Assembly (NCBI GenBank): GCA_020634755.1
Contig: JACKBC010000026.1
Coordinates: forward strand, 27,669-91,668
Length of the DNA stretch: 64,000 nucleotides
Direction of reading: 5' to 3'
Source of the DNA: Caldilineaceae bacterium
Lineage (GTDB): Bacteria > Chloroflexota > Anaerolineae > Caldilineales > Caldilineaceae
In this document: one piece after another, positions 45,058 to 54,850 of the stretch
Layout: each line of letters starts with the position of its first letter
Numbering within the stretch: position 1 is the first letter of the stretch
Notes under the pieces: generated by a model
Databases searched by the model: none
What the model was told of the DNA's origin: nothing
Seen by the model: the letters and a program-made list of their open reading frames with translations, nothing else
Position numbers and translations under genes: made by a program

Positions 45058-48000
45058 TTATTTATCCATGACAATCTCTTGGACGTCGAGTTCGAGCTCG
45101 GTCAGGCTACGATCGGGAAACTTTTGGGCGCGACGGATCTGTTTGGTCAGCGACTGAGCGTGTACTTCCCAATATTTTTGCTGCTCCGCCGCATGGATCA
45201 ACGCCGCGCGCTGGGCAGACCGCACGCTATAAAAGAGCGCCTTTTCCCATATGCCTGCTTGGGTAAAATGATGCGCGAGCAATTCATTTGGTGCTTCCTG
45301 CTCGCCGTTGACGCGCAATTCCAGCACATTGCCCACTTGCGCATGGAGCTTTTGACGCGCCGCCGGGCCAATATCGGCATAAAGCGCGGTCCGTATTTCA
45401 TGATGCGTAAAGCCCAATGCATTTTGCCCGGGCATTTGCCGCACAATCCCCGTTTCAATGGCGGCATCCAGTAGGTCCAACACAGCATTGACCGATAAAC
45501 CGCTCAATTCGCACAAATCCTGCAATAAGAATAGATCGCCCATTACGCTGGATTGTCGCAGCAGCGATTGCGTATCTGGATTGAGCAAGCGAATGCGTCG
45601 CCAAATGGCATCGCTGACGCCGGAGAAGACGCGCAATTCACGCGCGGCCGGGAATCGCCATTCGCCTGTAGCAAACGCGATTGAATCGTCTTCAAGCAGC
45701 GCCTTGCCAAATTGGACGGCAAAGAGGGGATTGCCTTGCGAAAGCCGGTGCACTTCCTGGGCCAAAGCCGGCGGGGCCTCCTCGGGCCAGGTATCCGTCA
45801 GCACCTGCCCAATCTCGGCGGCGGTCATGCGGTCCATTGCCACCTGGTAATATACGCAATGGTCAGCCAGATCGTGCAGCAGATGGCGCAAAGGGTGATC
45901 GCTGTGTATCTGCGTATCATCATATGTGCCAATGATGAAGAGACGAATATCGGACAGGCAGTAGCCCAAATATTTTAACAACTGTAGCGTGCTCTGGTCG
46001 GCCCAGTGTAAATCCTCTACGATGAGCAGACAGGTGAGATCATGCGCGGCGCGGGAGAAAAATTGAATAAGCGTTTTAGACACATCCCGCTTTTTAGACG
46101 GATTGACCTCTCTGTTTAGGGCAGACGCGACCGTTGGCGTCGATTTGTATGTATGGTCCAAAGACGGCACTAAATTTTTTAGTTCTGGAAATAGATACAG
46201 CATGTCGCGGGCAAAATTGTCCGCGCCTTGCGTCACTAACGCTTCATCATCGGTCGCATCTTCCATGACACGATGGATAAAATCAACCGGTTCCTCACGC
46301 AGCAAGGCGCGAATGGCATCCAAAAAGGGTTGAAACGCCGGGCTGCCACGCATAGAAGAGCAGGCGCCGCTCATGACGCGCACAGAGCGCCCCTGCGCGG
46401 CAAAATGTTCCAGCAAGCTCGTCTTACCAATGCCCGATTCACCAAACACAAAGGCCAATTGCCCCGTACCGGCGCGCGTATCATCCAACAGCGCCTGTAA
46501 AATGTGCAGACAGCGTTTGCGCCCCACTAAAGCTGTGGGCATGGAGGTCTCCGTGCCGCCCTGCGCATTAACCAGACCGCGCAAAATGCTGCGCACCTGG
46601 CTGACGCTGGCATAGCGATCGCGCGGCTGTTTGGCCAACAGCTTCATGACCAAATGCTCGACAAAGATCGATATGTTGGGGCTCAGCTCGCGCAGCGGCA
46701 CGGGTGGTTGCTCCAAATGGGCGTGGGTAATCTGTCGTTCTGTGCCGCTAAACGGCATTCGATCCGTCAGCAGCCGATAGAGCACTACGCCCAATGTATA
46801 CAGGTCCGTACGCGCATCCAGATGTTGTCCTAATATCTGTTCCGGCGCCAGATAGTGGATATCCAGAAAGAGCGGGTTGGCTTCGGTGAATTTGCGACCC
46901 ACCTCCAACAGCCCCATGCCGTAGCCCCCCAGCTTAATGCCGGAGCCACTTACGTAAATATTTTCCAACCGCAAATTGCCGTGAATTAACCCGTGGCCGT
47001 GGCCATATTCCAACACCGACGTAATGGCGTCCACAATTTCCAGAATGAACTCAAGCTCGGCAGAGTCACCGATCTCATTCAGCGCCGTATCCTGCACAAT
47101 TTGGGCCAGCGTAGAGCCCTCGGCGACCTCCTCAATGAGCAGCGTGCGCTCATCTGCGCTGTAAATATCCACCACATTGACCAGGTGGGAATGCTGAAGT
47201 TGGCGCAATTTGTGGGCGCGGTTGAACCACAGCGTATCGAGCTGACGACTCAAAGAAGGCGAAAGCGAATTGACCAGCACGCTGCAATTATTTTCCAGAT
47301 CGGCCGCCACGAGCGTTACGATCAATGGATAGCGCTCAATATGCTCCTGAATCAAATACCGGCCATCAATAATATGACCAGGCAGGTTGAGCGCCGAGCG
47401 GGCGTTGAGCGCGTTAAATGCCGCCACCCGCGTCGGATAAATGGCAAAGTAGTCAAGATAGCCGCTCAGCTCAATTATATTGCGCACCCTGGGTGACGGA
47501 GACGCCAATACCAGCTGTGCCGCTTCCCACTCGCGGTGCAGATCCACCAGCGCCTTGAGACCGGCAGTGGTCAATGTTTCCACACTGGAAAGGTCAATAA
47601 TCGAATAAGTGAGCGTTTTCTTATCCGCCAATTCGCGCAGCTGCTGCTTGAGGACCTCCACGCTGCGCTCGTCGAAGACGCTGGCCGGCATCAATACGGT
47701 GGTGTCGCCCGCGGCAAAGAGACGCAGATCGTCAGCCGTCTCGGGCGGCGCCAGGTCCAGCGTAAGTCCTTCATAGGCAACCATAACTTCACAACGCGGC
47801 AATCCGCTGCGCTGCGCCTGATATTGCAGCGCATCCGCCACCACATCCTCCAGCTGCTGGTCTGAAATGTAGGGGTTGTGATGCGCCAACAAAAGCTTTC
47901 CCACGCCGGCGGCGCGCGCCAGATCCACGCCGATGAGCGCTGAACTGTGGCCCCAATCTTCCTTCTGCCATACTTCGTTGAGGGTAAATTGGGCGTCAAA

Positions 48001-48696
48001 GAGCAGCGCATCGGCGCCGCGACAGAAATCAATAAACGGCCGCACGCTGGCGTCGGTTAATTCTTTGTATTCAGCGTCATTGGCCACCACAAAGGAGTTG
48101 TGGCGGTCGTCAAACCGCAGGCTGTAGGCCTTGCCGGGGTGAACATTGCAAATGGCCCGCACGGTCACATCGCGAATCGTCAACGGCTTGTTCACATCAA
48201 TCGGCACATATTCGATGGTAGCCGCCATTTCCGAAAAGAGCACGGGGAAATAGGGCGACCGCTGCTGTTCGATCAAGGCGCTGCGCAAATCGTGAACGCT
48301 ATAAATGCGAATGCGGTTGCCCGGTACATAGGCCGGCAAGAAAAATGGAAAGCCCTGAATATGATCCCAATGTGGGTGGCTAAAGAAGAGGTCAACAGAG
48401 CCTTTGCCCTGGCCGCAGGGGCCTTTCATCAGCTCCTGGGCCAGTTCGCGGATACCCGTACCGGCATCCACCACAATGGTCGTGGGACCAACCTGAATTT
48501 GAATGCAGGTGGTATTGCCCCCTACGGTTCCGCGCTGCAAGGGCGAAAGGGAACGCACATAGCGAGCCACCATCTCTTCATCCGTTGTATCTAACACCGG
48601 CATGTTGGTGATGGCCCGAATAATTTTCTTTTCAACCTGCTCTGGTAACAGCGGTGTCGGAATGGAACCTCGAGCACCCCAAATAGTTACTTGCAT
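45058..48696 (-). CDS. Fusion protein: metallo-beta-lactamase, STAS, degenerate kinase, AAA ATPase
   Basis: This soluble 1212-residue protein combines four recognisable parts. Residues about 1-325: metallo-beta-lactamase fold with the metal motif HPHWDH at 107-112, plus LLLAHHNPY. Residues about 328-430: STAS-like (SpoIIAA) domain with IDLSSVETLTTAGLKALVDL. Residues about 440-710: protein-kinase-like fold with YLAPEQILGQHLDARTDLYTLGVVLYRLLT, but the HRD Asp is lost (IHGNLRLEN) and DFG reads GYG, so it should be a pseudokinase. Residues about 720-1212: AAA_16/STAND-type ATPase with Walker A GESGIGKTSL and Walker B CLLIVEDLHWAD. No Shine-Dalgarno is evident. Function unknown; an ATP-dependent regulatory scaffold is my inference. 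Confidence 0.85.
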   Translation of the reverse strand: MQVTIWGARGSIPTPLLPEQVEKKIIRAITNMPVLDTTDEEMVARYVRSLSPLQRGTVGGNTTCIQIQVGPTTIVVDAGTGIRELAQELMKGPCGQGKGSVDLFFSHPHWDHIQGFPFFLPAYVPGNRIRIYSVHDLRSALIEQQRSPYFPVLFSEMAATIEYVPIDVNKPLTIRDVTVRAICNVHPGKAYSLRFDDRHNSFVVANDAEYKELTDASVRPFIDFCRGADALLFDAQFTLNEVWQKEDWGHSSALIGVDLARAAGVGKLLLAHHNPYISDQQLEDVVADALQYQAQRSGLPRCEVMVAYEGLTLDLAPPETADDLRLFAAGDTTVLMPASVFDERSVEVLKQQLRELADKKTLTYSIIDLSSVETLTTAGLKALVDLHREWEAAQLVLASPSPRVRNIIELSGYLDYFAIYPTRVAAFNALNARSALNLPGHIIDGRYLIQEHIERYPLIVTLVAADLENNCSVLVNSLSPSLSRQLDTLWFNRAHKLRQLQHSHLVNVVDIYSADERTLLIEEVAEGSTLAQIVQDTALNEIGDSAELEFILEIVDAITSVLEYGHGHGLIHGNLRLENIYVSGSGIKLGGYGMGLLEVGRKFTEANPLFLDIHYLAPEQILGQHLDARTDLYTLGVVLYRLLTDRMPFSGTERQITHAHLEQPPVPLRELSPNISIFVEHLVMKLLAKQPRDRYASVSQVRSILRGLVNAQGGTETSMPTALVGRKRCLHILQALLDDTRAGTGQLAFVFGESGIGKTSLLEHFAAQGRSVRVMSGACSSMRGSPAFQPFLDAIRALLREEPVDFIHRVMEDATDDEALVTQGADNFARDMLYLFPELKNLVPSLDHTYKSTPTVASALNREVNPSKKRDVSKTLIQFFSRAAHDLTCLLIVEDLHWADQSTLQLLKYLGYCLSDIRLFIIGTYDDTQIHSDHPLRHLLHDLADHCVYYQVAMDRMTAAEIGQVLTDTWPEEAPPALAQEVHRLSQGNPLFAVQFGKALLEDDSIAFATGEWRFPAARELRVFSGVSDAIWRRIRLLNPDTQSLLRQSSVMGDLFLLQDLCELSGLSVNAVLDLLDAAIETGIVRQMPGQNALGFTHHEIRTALYADIGPAARQKLHAQVGNVLELRVNGEQEAPNELLAHHFTQAGIWEKALFYSVRSAQRAALIHAAEQQKYWEVHAQSLTKQIRRAQKFPDRSLTELELDVQEIVMDK

Positions 48697-48752
48697 GTTG
48701 TCAGCTGGTTAGAACTTGTCTAATGGCGGTTGTGCATGGCGGAGAGCCAGCA

Positions 48753-50921
48753 TTATTGTTTCATAATCGGCAGGAATATCTTGGAACCATCGGTGCGAAT
48801 GCTCTGCACAGCAGAATAGGGACCAGCTCCACAAGGATTGACCGCGCGCACGCGCCAGAAATACTCGGTTTGCGCAGCCAGCTGCATTGTAATGGTAAGC
48901 TGTGTATCGGAAGTTCTAATCATATCCAATATATGGCTAAATTCCGAATCGGCAGCCAGTTCAAATTCATATATCAACCCCTGTTGCTCAGCTTGCCAGG
49001 CAAACACGCCTTTGGCCTCGGGCAAGATGGCTGTGCCGCTCTGCGGCGTAACTGCGGCGGGGACTTCATCCGCGGCAAAAAAGATGACCTGCACCGCTTG
49101 CTGCATGGCATCTGTGGTGGCCGTAACCTGCACAGGAAAGGCGCCGCTTGCCGTCATGGGTATCTGCGCGGAAAGCGTGTAAAGAGTCTCTTGGGTGGAC
49201 AATGAGCTTGCCAATAGTGCCGCCGACGAGGGCTGCTCGATGAGGCTGCTGCTAATGCCGGTGGGCGCCTCGGTAATAGCCACGGTTGGCTGTGGTCCGC
49301 TATACCCATTCAGATAGGTCAGCGTGAGTCCCGTTTGCCAAGTGCTTTCCGAATCTTCAGCGCGACAAATGGCAACCAAATTATCGTCGCTGTTGAGCGT
49401 GAATTCAGGAGGCAGGTGGGGTTTGAGGATAAACAGACCTTCGGTAATGGTGCTAACCACCACCGAACCGCTTTTGAAAAATGGATAGACATTCCAAGCA
49501 CTGCGCGTGCGTGAACTGTCGTTATCGGGTTCGGTGTCAAAGTAAGCCACTTCTTGCAGATCGCCCGTGGGTAAGCCCGCAAGATCCAGCACGCGCAACC
49601 CGCTGGTGTAATTTGCCTCAAAAACATGGCTGCCCAAGACATATAAATTGTGATCGGTGGAGGTTAGCGCGCTGGTATACATGCCTACCAGTGACGGTGC
49701 ATCCAGGTCAGCCATATCCCACATATAGGTGCGCGTGTTGTGCTTGTCCAGCAGTTCGTCCAGCTCATCGTCCTGCAAAAAGTAGCGTTGATCTTCTGTG
49801 AGCCAGCCCTGATGCACGTAGTGATTTTCAGCCGTGGCCACGCGCGAAAGCATTTTGGGCGCCGCTTTGTCGGAAACATCCACAACAGTCACGGTGTCTT
49901 CATTGGAATTGAAGCAGATTTCATGGTCGTTATACGCCAAGTCCGGGCCATGATAAATCACGCAGCGGGCGTCATGGGTATACCCATCGTCAGCATAGCA
50001 ACCGGCAAATTGCGGATGCAGTGGATCCTGTATGTTAATCATATGCAGCCCGCCGCGGCAGGTGTCTGAACCCACGGCGTACGCAAATCCGCTCTGTTCA
50101 TTGATGACAATATTGTGTGCGTCACCAAATTCACTGTAATAGGCCGTCTCTGCAAAAGTCACCGGCATGGCCGCGGCATCAACATTGCGCAGTTGCGTCA
50201 GATCAAAGACCTGCAAACCGTGATCGCTGCTCAGGTCGGCCACAATGAAGGCGTAGTTGGCGTACACCTTCATATCGCGCCAGCTTGAAGAGACGGTATG
50301 CGTGGGCAACATGCCCACAATCACCGGAGACTCGGGTTGGCTAATGTCTACAAAAGCCGTGCCGTTGTTTAACCCCATGAGTACATATTCAGTGCCTGTT
50401 GCGGGGTCAGTCCATCCCCAACTATCGTTGCCAGATGCAGCGTCGGGAAACATATCCAAAGGCAAAAACGCTTGAAGATCAATCTGGCTACACGGGAACT
50501 CGCCCGCCATGCCGTCGCTGCATGTCGTGGCAAAGAGCGGATCCCGCTGCGTGGCGGCTGCGATGACTTTGCCGTCCACCCAGTCGGCCTGATTGGCGGC
50601 GGTTAACAGGGGCCAGGCCAGCTCAAAATAGCCAAATGGCGCCACATCCGCACAATCGACGGCCGCGCCGGCGCCATCAATGCAATTGCGCATTTCCAGC
50701 GGTAGATTGGCCTGTGCCGCCACTTCGGAGGGCATCTCACAGGTCAGGGCGCGCGAGGTACAGGCCGGTAACTTGGTGGGGGCGTGTACGCCATCACCGT
50801 GGGCAAAAACCGTTTGTGTATGGCTGCCCATCGCCATTAGCCCCACAAAAAAGCATAGCGTCCAAAGAGCCATTGGACGCTTCATCCTGCGAGCAGAGAA
50901 AAACCTGTGTACTGTGTACAT
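48753..50921 (-). CDS. Secreted choice-of-anchor B family protein (LVIVD-repeat type)
   Basis: This is a predicted exported protein of 722 residues. The start at 50921 follows AAAGGA; an internal Met12-13 is possible. The signal peptide is MALWTLCFFVGLMAMGSHTQ and ends near VFAHG. Residues 90-520 hold repeated beta-blade-like units (TEYVLMGLNNGTAFVDIS, ANYAFIVADLSSDHGLQVFD, YVLGSHVFEANYTSGLRVLD), as in choice-of-anchor B proteins. The end has a fibronectin-III-like segment (YFWRVRAVNPCGAGPYSAVQ) and the C-terminal IFLPIMKQ, a pattern I associate with secreted proteins of this phylum. Role unknown. Confidence 0.85.
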   Translation of the reverse strand: MYTVHRFFSARRMKRPMALWTLCFFVGLMAMGSHTQTVFAHGDGVHAPTKLPACTSRALTCEMPSEVAAQANLPLEMRNCIDGAGAAVDCADVAPFGYFELAWPLLTAANQADWVDGKVIAAATQRDPLFATTCSDGMAGEFPCSQIDLQAFLPLDMFPDAASGNDSWGWTDPATGTEYVLMGLNNGTAFVDISQPESPVIVGMLPTHTVSSSWRDMKVYANYAFIVADLSSDHGLQVFDLTQLRNVDAAAMPVTFAETAYYSEFGDAHNIVINEQSGFAYAVGSDTCRGGLHMINIQDPLHPQFAGCYADDGYTHDARCVIYHGPDLAYNDHEICFNSNEDTVTVVDVSDKAAPKMLSRVATAENHYVHQGWLTEDQRYFLQDDELDELLDKHNTRTYMWDMADLDAPSLVGMYTSALTSTDHNLYVLGSHVFEANYTSGLRVLDLAGLPTGDLQEVAYFDTEPDNDSSRTRSAWNVYPFFKSGSVVVSTITEGLFILKPHLPPEFTLNSDDNLVAICRAEDSESTWQTGLTLTYLNGYSGPQPTVAITEAPTGISSSLIEQPSSAALLASSLSTQETLYTLSAQIPMTASGAFPVQVTATTDAMQQAVQVIFFAADEVPAAVTPQSGTAILPEAKGVFAWQAEQQGLIYEFELAADSEFSHILDMIRTSDTQLTITMQLAAQTEYFWRVRAVNPCGAGPYSAVQSIRTDGSKIFLPIMKQ

Positions 50922-50971
50922 ACTTGCGAATTCCTTTAAAGCAAAACATGCAACTTACCACGACATAGCGA

Positions 50972-51106
50972 GCTAGGCGCCTAGATCGCCAACACCGTTG
51001 CGGTGTACTCATTATCAGTAGATCGCAATCGCCAGAAATAGGGTCGGATTCAATAATCGAACTAGGCGCCTAGATCGCCAACACCGTTGCGGTGTACTCA
51101 TTATAG
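50972..51106. repeat. Repeat family D, one and a half tandem copies
   Basis: TAGGCGCCTAGATCGCCAAC followed by ACCGTTGCGGTGTACTCATTA occurs twice (about 50972-51013 and 51064-51105), with ATCAGTAGATCGCAAT and GTCGGATTCAATAATCG between. It lies in a 353-bp gap with no gene. Confidence 0.8.
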
Positions 51107-51274
51107 TACTACAATCCACCGCAAAGCTTGGGGCTAATGTCATACAGATCACATCCCAATGACGTACGATGTGGGCTAGATATAGGAGCTCAACGGCATC
51201 TCGTGTGGTCCCCTTGCAGGCAGGGGATGCAGCCAGTGCGTCAACCCGCTGAGATCCAAAAGAGCCGATATCGT

Positions 51275-52252
51275 TCAACGTTGTTCTAGTTTGCGTAACA
51301 GGGCTGCAATTTGGGTATTGTGGCTCAAAATAGAAAGCGTGTCCACCAGCATGATCACCTTTGCCTGTTTGCGCTCATGTTCTGCATAATCAAGCAGCGG
51401 CGTTAAAAAGAGCTCGCGACCGGTGGCGGCGCGCGAGACAATTGCCGTAATTAGATATTGATATGCAGCTTCACGATCCGTCTTGCGCAAAAACTCAATC
51501 AAATACGCTTCACCATACGGACCACTTTCGTGATCGAGCAGCAGATCAAAGAGGCCGGCCAACACCACATCGTGGGCGGATTCCGCATAGCGCGCCTGCA
51601 AACCAGGCAGCAACTCGGCCGGCAGATCAGTTAATAGACGCAAGCTTTCGGCCACAAGTTCCGGCAGCGTTTGGGACGCCGGCTGCATCACATAATAATA
51701 GAGCGGCAACTGTTCACCTTGCGACCCCAACACGCGAATGGCGCTCAGCGCCGGCTCGCCCGACATGGGATCCGTATATTCATCGGCCAGCAGCCGGGTC
51801 GCATGAAAACGCGCCGCATGATCATCCAGTTCACCGATCGCAATTACGGCGGTTGCGCGCAAAGGCGCCGCTTCCTCTTTAAACTGCGGCGGCGGAAATT
51901 CATAGGTCTCTGCCGCTTCAATCATGAGAGGCAAATCGGTTTGCAATAGCGTTGGGCGCAGGGCAGACAAAATGAGCGCACGGGAGTAGGCGCCTGCATC
52001 ATACAGCGGGCCGTTCTCGGCAAAGCGAGCATAGACGACCATCAGCACATCACGCGCCGCCGCCGTTGGATGATTAGCCAGCACCCGCAACGCGGCTTGA
52101 ATCGTTTCCCGCTCGCCGATCAGCTTACCGCGTTTGGCATCGTTTACCTCTTGCAGCAATTCAACGGCGTATTCGGCCTGCTTGGCGGGACTAATGGCCA
52201 GCCCGCGCAAACGACGCAATTTCGCCTTGCGTTCGTCCTTGGCATCGCTCAA
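51275..52252 (-). CDS. HEAT-repeat-like helical protein, function unknown
   Basis: The start is TTG at 52252 behind AAAGGAG (spacing 9). The 325-residue protein is almost entirely helical, with repeated helix pairs such as ETIQAALRVLANHPTAAARD, LRATAVIAIGELDDHAARF and ALSAIRVLGSQGE, consistent with HEAT-type repeats. I do not recognise a specific family or catalytic motif. It is monocistronic, with repeats on both sides. Confidence 0.7.
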   Translation of the reverse strand: MSDAKDERKAKLRRLRGLAISPAKQAEYAVELLQEVNDAKRGKLIGERETIQAALRVLANHPTAAARDVLMVVYARFAENGPLYDAGAYSRALILSALRPTLLQTDLPLMIEAAETYEFPPPQFKEEAAPLRATAVIAIGELDDHAARFHATRLLADEYTDPMSGEPALSAIRVLGSQGEQLPLYYYVMQPASQTLPELVAESLRLLTDLPAELLPGLQARYAESAHDVVLAGLFDLLLDHESGPYGEAYLIEFLRKTDREAAYQYLITAIVSRAATGRELFLTPLLDYAEHERKQAKVIMLVDTLSILSHNTQIAALLRKLEQR

Positions 52253-52348
52253 TCTAGTTGGCTCCTTTCAGCCTGTGAGTCACGTTTACTGAGATATTCT
52301 GCATTGTATCATAGGCGCTTGAAAGATGCGACGGGAGGAGGGATTCTT

Positions 52349-52480
52349 AGAAGCTGTCTGAAAAGGTGATTAAGGCGTGTCACATTCCGGGAAAGGGCCG
52401 ATTGCGCATGATTTGACCAGAATTTCGTGGCCCTTTCCCGGAATGTTTTGTACCCAATCGAGACTTTTCAGACAGCTTCT
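52349..52480. mobile_element. 132-bp MITE-like element with nested 17-bp inverted repeats
   Basis: The outer arms AGAAGCTGTCTGAAAAG and CTTTTCAGACAGCTTCT are perfect 17-bp inverted repeats. The inner arms CATTCCGGGAAAGGGCC (52383-52399) and GGCCCTTTCCCGGAATG (52429-52445) are also perfect. There is no ORF. It resembles an IS-derived MITE or solo element; the outer repeats look like typical IS termini. Confidence 0.85.
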
Positions 52481-52481
52481 T

Positions 52482-52834
52482 GGGTGCGTCCCAGATGCTG
52501 GCGCTGCCTCTCCCGGCTCTGCACCCTATAGGGGTGCTGCGTCCCCCTCCACGAGGTCTACGCATTACCCACAAGTGGGTCGAATGGATCTGTGCGACGC
52601 ACCGGTCGCAGAGCACAAGGCCAAACAGATACGTTTGTGACCGGTGCGTCGCACACTGTCCTCGAGCATCGTCCCGGTCTACCCGTGTGCGTCGCACCTG
52701 ACCTTCACTCGGGGCCAGAAAGATGTGGGTAATGGTAAACCACGAGGTAAAGAGGGACAGATTTGGCGCTGAAGCGCCAAATCTGGGAGAGGCCCCAGAC
52801 CAGGCAATAGTGCCTCCCATGTGGGGATGCACCC
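52482..52834. repeat. About 350-bp branched inverted-repeat structure
   Basis: Paired arms are GGGTGCGTCCC/GGGATGCACCC, GCCTCTCCC/GGGAGAGGC and a long imperfect arm (52541-52572 with 52724-52758). Inside are local hairpins GCACCC..GGGTGC, ACCCACAAGTGGGT, TGTGCGACGCACCGGTC/GACCGGTGCGTCGCACA (perfect, 17 bp) and GATTTGGCGCTGAAGCGCCAAATC split as 11-bp arms. It may be a decayed element or a structured RNA. Confidence 0.7.
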
Positions 52835-52916
52835 GGGATTTTTGCGCGTGCAGCTTACCTCCATCATAATGTTGCAAGGCAGGTTAAAAACCTGCCCCAT
52901 GAGAAAGGAGAATCTC

Positions 52917-53738
52917 TTGAACACCAAATCCCTTGCCGAATTGCGGCAGGAAAGCCAGACCCAATGGAATACCAAAGCCGGTTTTTGGGATGATTATGTG
53001 GGCGAAGCCGGCAACGATTTCCACCGCGTGTTGATTGCGCCCACCGCCGAGCAGCTGCTGGCGCTGCAACCGGGCGAACACGTATTGGACATTGGCTGCG
53101 GGAATGGCCAATTTTCGCGCCAAATCGCCCGCCTGGGTGCGCACGTACTTTCCACTGACTTTAGCCACGTATTTCTAGCGCGCGCCCAAAAACATGCTGC
53201 CGATCTGCCGCCGGAAATTGCGGCGCGCCTTACGCATCAGCTGGTGGACGCCACCGACGAAGCACAACTGGTGGCGCTGGGCACACAGCGTTTTGACGCC
53301 GCCGTCGCCAACATGGCGCTGATGGACATGCCCACCATTGACCCATTGATGGCCGCGCTGCCCAAGTTGCTCAAGCCCAAGGGACGTTTTGTCTTCTCCA
53401 TTATGCACCCTTGCTTTAACAACCCCGCCGGCGACGCCCGCGTCATTGAAGCGGTGGATCGCGAAGGCGCAGTCACATTTACATACGCCATCAAAATATC
53501 CAAATATCTGACGCCCACCGTACAAAAGGGTGCGGGCATTATCGGAGAGCCAGCGCCCCATTACTACTTTCATCGTCCACTGCACATGTTGCTCAAAAGC
53601 GCGTTCCAAGCTGGATTTGTCCTTGATGCTCTGGAGGAGCCAACTTTTGCGGGCGACGGCGAACCCACCCGCCCCTGGAGCCTGGCCAATTTCAAAGAGC
53701 TGCCACCGGCGCTGGTGGTGCGTTTGCGGTTACCGTAA
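52917..53738 (+). CDS. SAM-dependent class I methyltransferase
   Basis: This is a 273-residue methyltransferase with substrate unknown. TTG at 52917 behind AAAGGAG gives LNTKSLAELRQESQTQWNTK. Motif I is VLDIGCGNGQFSRQIARLG near residue 60, motif II is VLSTDFS, and motif IV-V is FDAAVANMALMDMPTI, with a post-core VFSIMHPCFN typical of methyltransferase_11/25. A hairpin GCAGGTT/AACCTGC lies at 52876-52897 just upstream of the ribosome site. The next gene starts one base after the stop codon, so they may form an operon. Confidence 0.85.
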   Translation: MNTKSLAELRQESQTQWNTKAGFWDDYVGEAGNDFHRVLIAPTAEQLLALQPGEHVLDIGCGNGQFSRQIARLGAHVLSTDFSHVFLARAQKHAADLPPEIAARLTHQLVDATDEAQLVALGTQRFDAAVANMALMDMPTIDPLMAALPKLLKPKGRFVFSIMHPCFNNPAGDARVIEAVDREGAVTFTYAIKISKYLTPTVQKGAGIIGEPAPHYYFHRPLHMLLKSAFQAGFVLDALEEPTFAGDGEPTRPWSLANFKELPPALVVRLRLP

Positions 53739-53739
53739 T

Positions 53740-54819
53740 ATGATGAACCTGTTTTTGCGCGTGCTCGCCTTTGCCGCCGGCACATTTACAGTTATTTATA
53801 CTTTAAATTCAGCCATATGTACGCTGGTGTTGCCGCGCGCGGTTTCGGACCGCGTGACGCGCGGTGCGTTCCGTCTTTTGCGGCGTCTTTTTGATCTGCG
53901 CTTGCGCAAAGCCCGCACCTACATGGACCGCGATTACATTATGGCCAACTACGCGCCGGTCAGCCTGCTTATGCTATTGCCCATTTGGCTGAGCCTGGTG
54001 CTGGTTGGCTATATGGCGTTATTCTGGAGCGTCGGCGGAGCCAATTCGGCCCGCGAGCTGTTTACGCTGAGTGGCTCGTCCCTTTTCACGCTGGGCTTTG
54101 CCATGGTCCACACCTGGCCGCAGATCGCGCTGGCCTTTAGCGAAGCCGCGGTGGGGTTGATTTTGGTGGCGCTGCTCATTGCCTATTTGCCCACCATGTA
54201 CGGCAGCTTTTCGCGCCGCGAAGTGGCCGTGGCCAAGCTGGCCGTGCGCGCCGGCTCGCCACCCTCAGCACAGGAAATGTTGCTGCGCTTCCACCGCATT
54301 GGCAAGCTGGACAGTCTGTCTGAATTTTGGGCCGAATGGGAAACCACGTTTGCGGAGATTGAAGAGAGCCACACATCGCTGCCGGCGCTGGTTTTCTTCC
54401 GCTCGCAGCAGCCAGACCTCTCCTGGATCACCGCGGCCGGCACAGTCATGGACGCCGCCGCTATTATGCTGTCCGCAGTAGACGCGCCCAATGAGCCAGC
54501 GGCCGCGCTCTGCATCCGCGCCGGATATCTGGCGCTGCAGCGGGTGGCGCGCTACTTTGGCGTTGTCTTTGACCCCACTCCGACTTTTCCGACTCATCCC
54601 ATCAGCATTAGCCGCCAAGAATTTGACGCTATGTGTCAAACATTGGCCCAGCAAGGCGTACCGCTCAACGCCGACATGGAACAGGCCTGGCGCGATTTTG
54701 GCGGCTGGCGCGTCAATTACGATGTAGCGCTGACCCGCCTCTGCACCATTACCATGGCGCCTTATGCGCTCTGGTCGTCTGACCGCTCCGCCTTGGAGGA
54801 TATTCACAAATCCATGTGA
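53740..54819 (+). CDS. Integral membrane protein, ion-channel-like
   Basis: ATG 53740 follows the preceding stop immediately, giving 359 residues. Helices are at about 5-25, 70-92 and 128-152. LFTLSGSSLFTLGFA at about 106-120 resembles the pore region of two-TM potassium channels (TxxTxGYGD), but the filter is degenerate (TLGFA) and lacks the GYG signature. A soluble helical C-terminal half follows. It may be a channel-like protein rather than a canonical K+ channel; the function is not established. Confidence 0.65.
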   Translation: MMNLFLRVLAFAAGTFTVIYTLNSAICTLVLPRAVSDRVTRGAFRLLRRLFDLRLRKARTYMDRDYIMANYAPVSLLMLLPIWLSLVLVGYMALFWSVGGANSARELFTLSGSSLFTLGFAMVHTWPQIALAFSEAAVGLILVALLIAYLPTMYGSFSRREVAVAKLAVRAGSPPSAQEMLLRFHRIGKLDSLSEFWAEWETTFAEIEESHTSLPALVFFRSQQPDLSWITAAGTVMDAAAIMLSAVDAPNEPAAALCIRAGYLALQRVARYFGVVFDPTPTFPTHPISISRQEFDAMCQTLAQQGVPLNADMEQAWRDFGGWRVNYDVALTRLCTITMAPYALWSSDRSALEDIHKSM

Positions 54820-54850
54820 TATACAAGAAAATATGATATAATTAGTTCGA

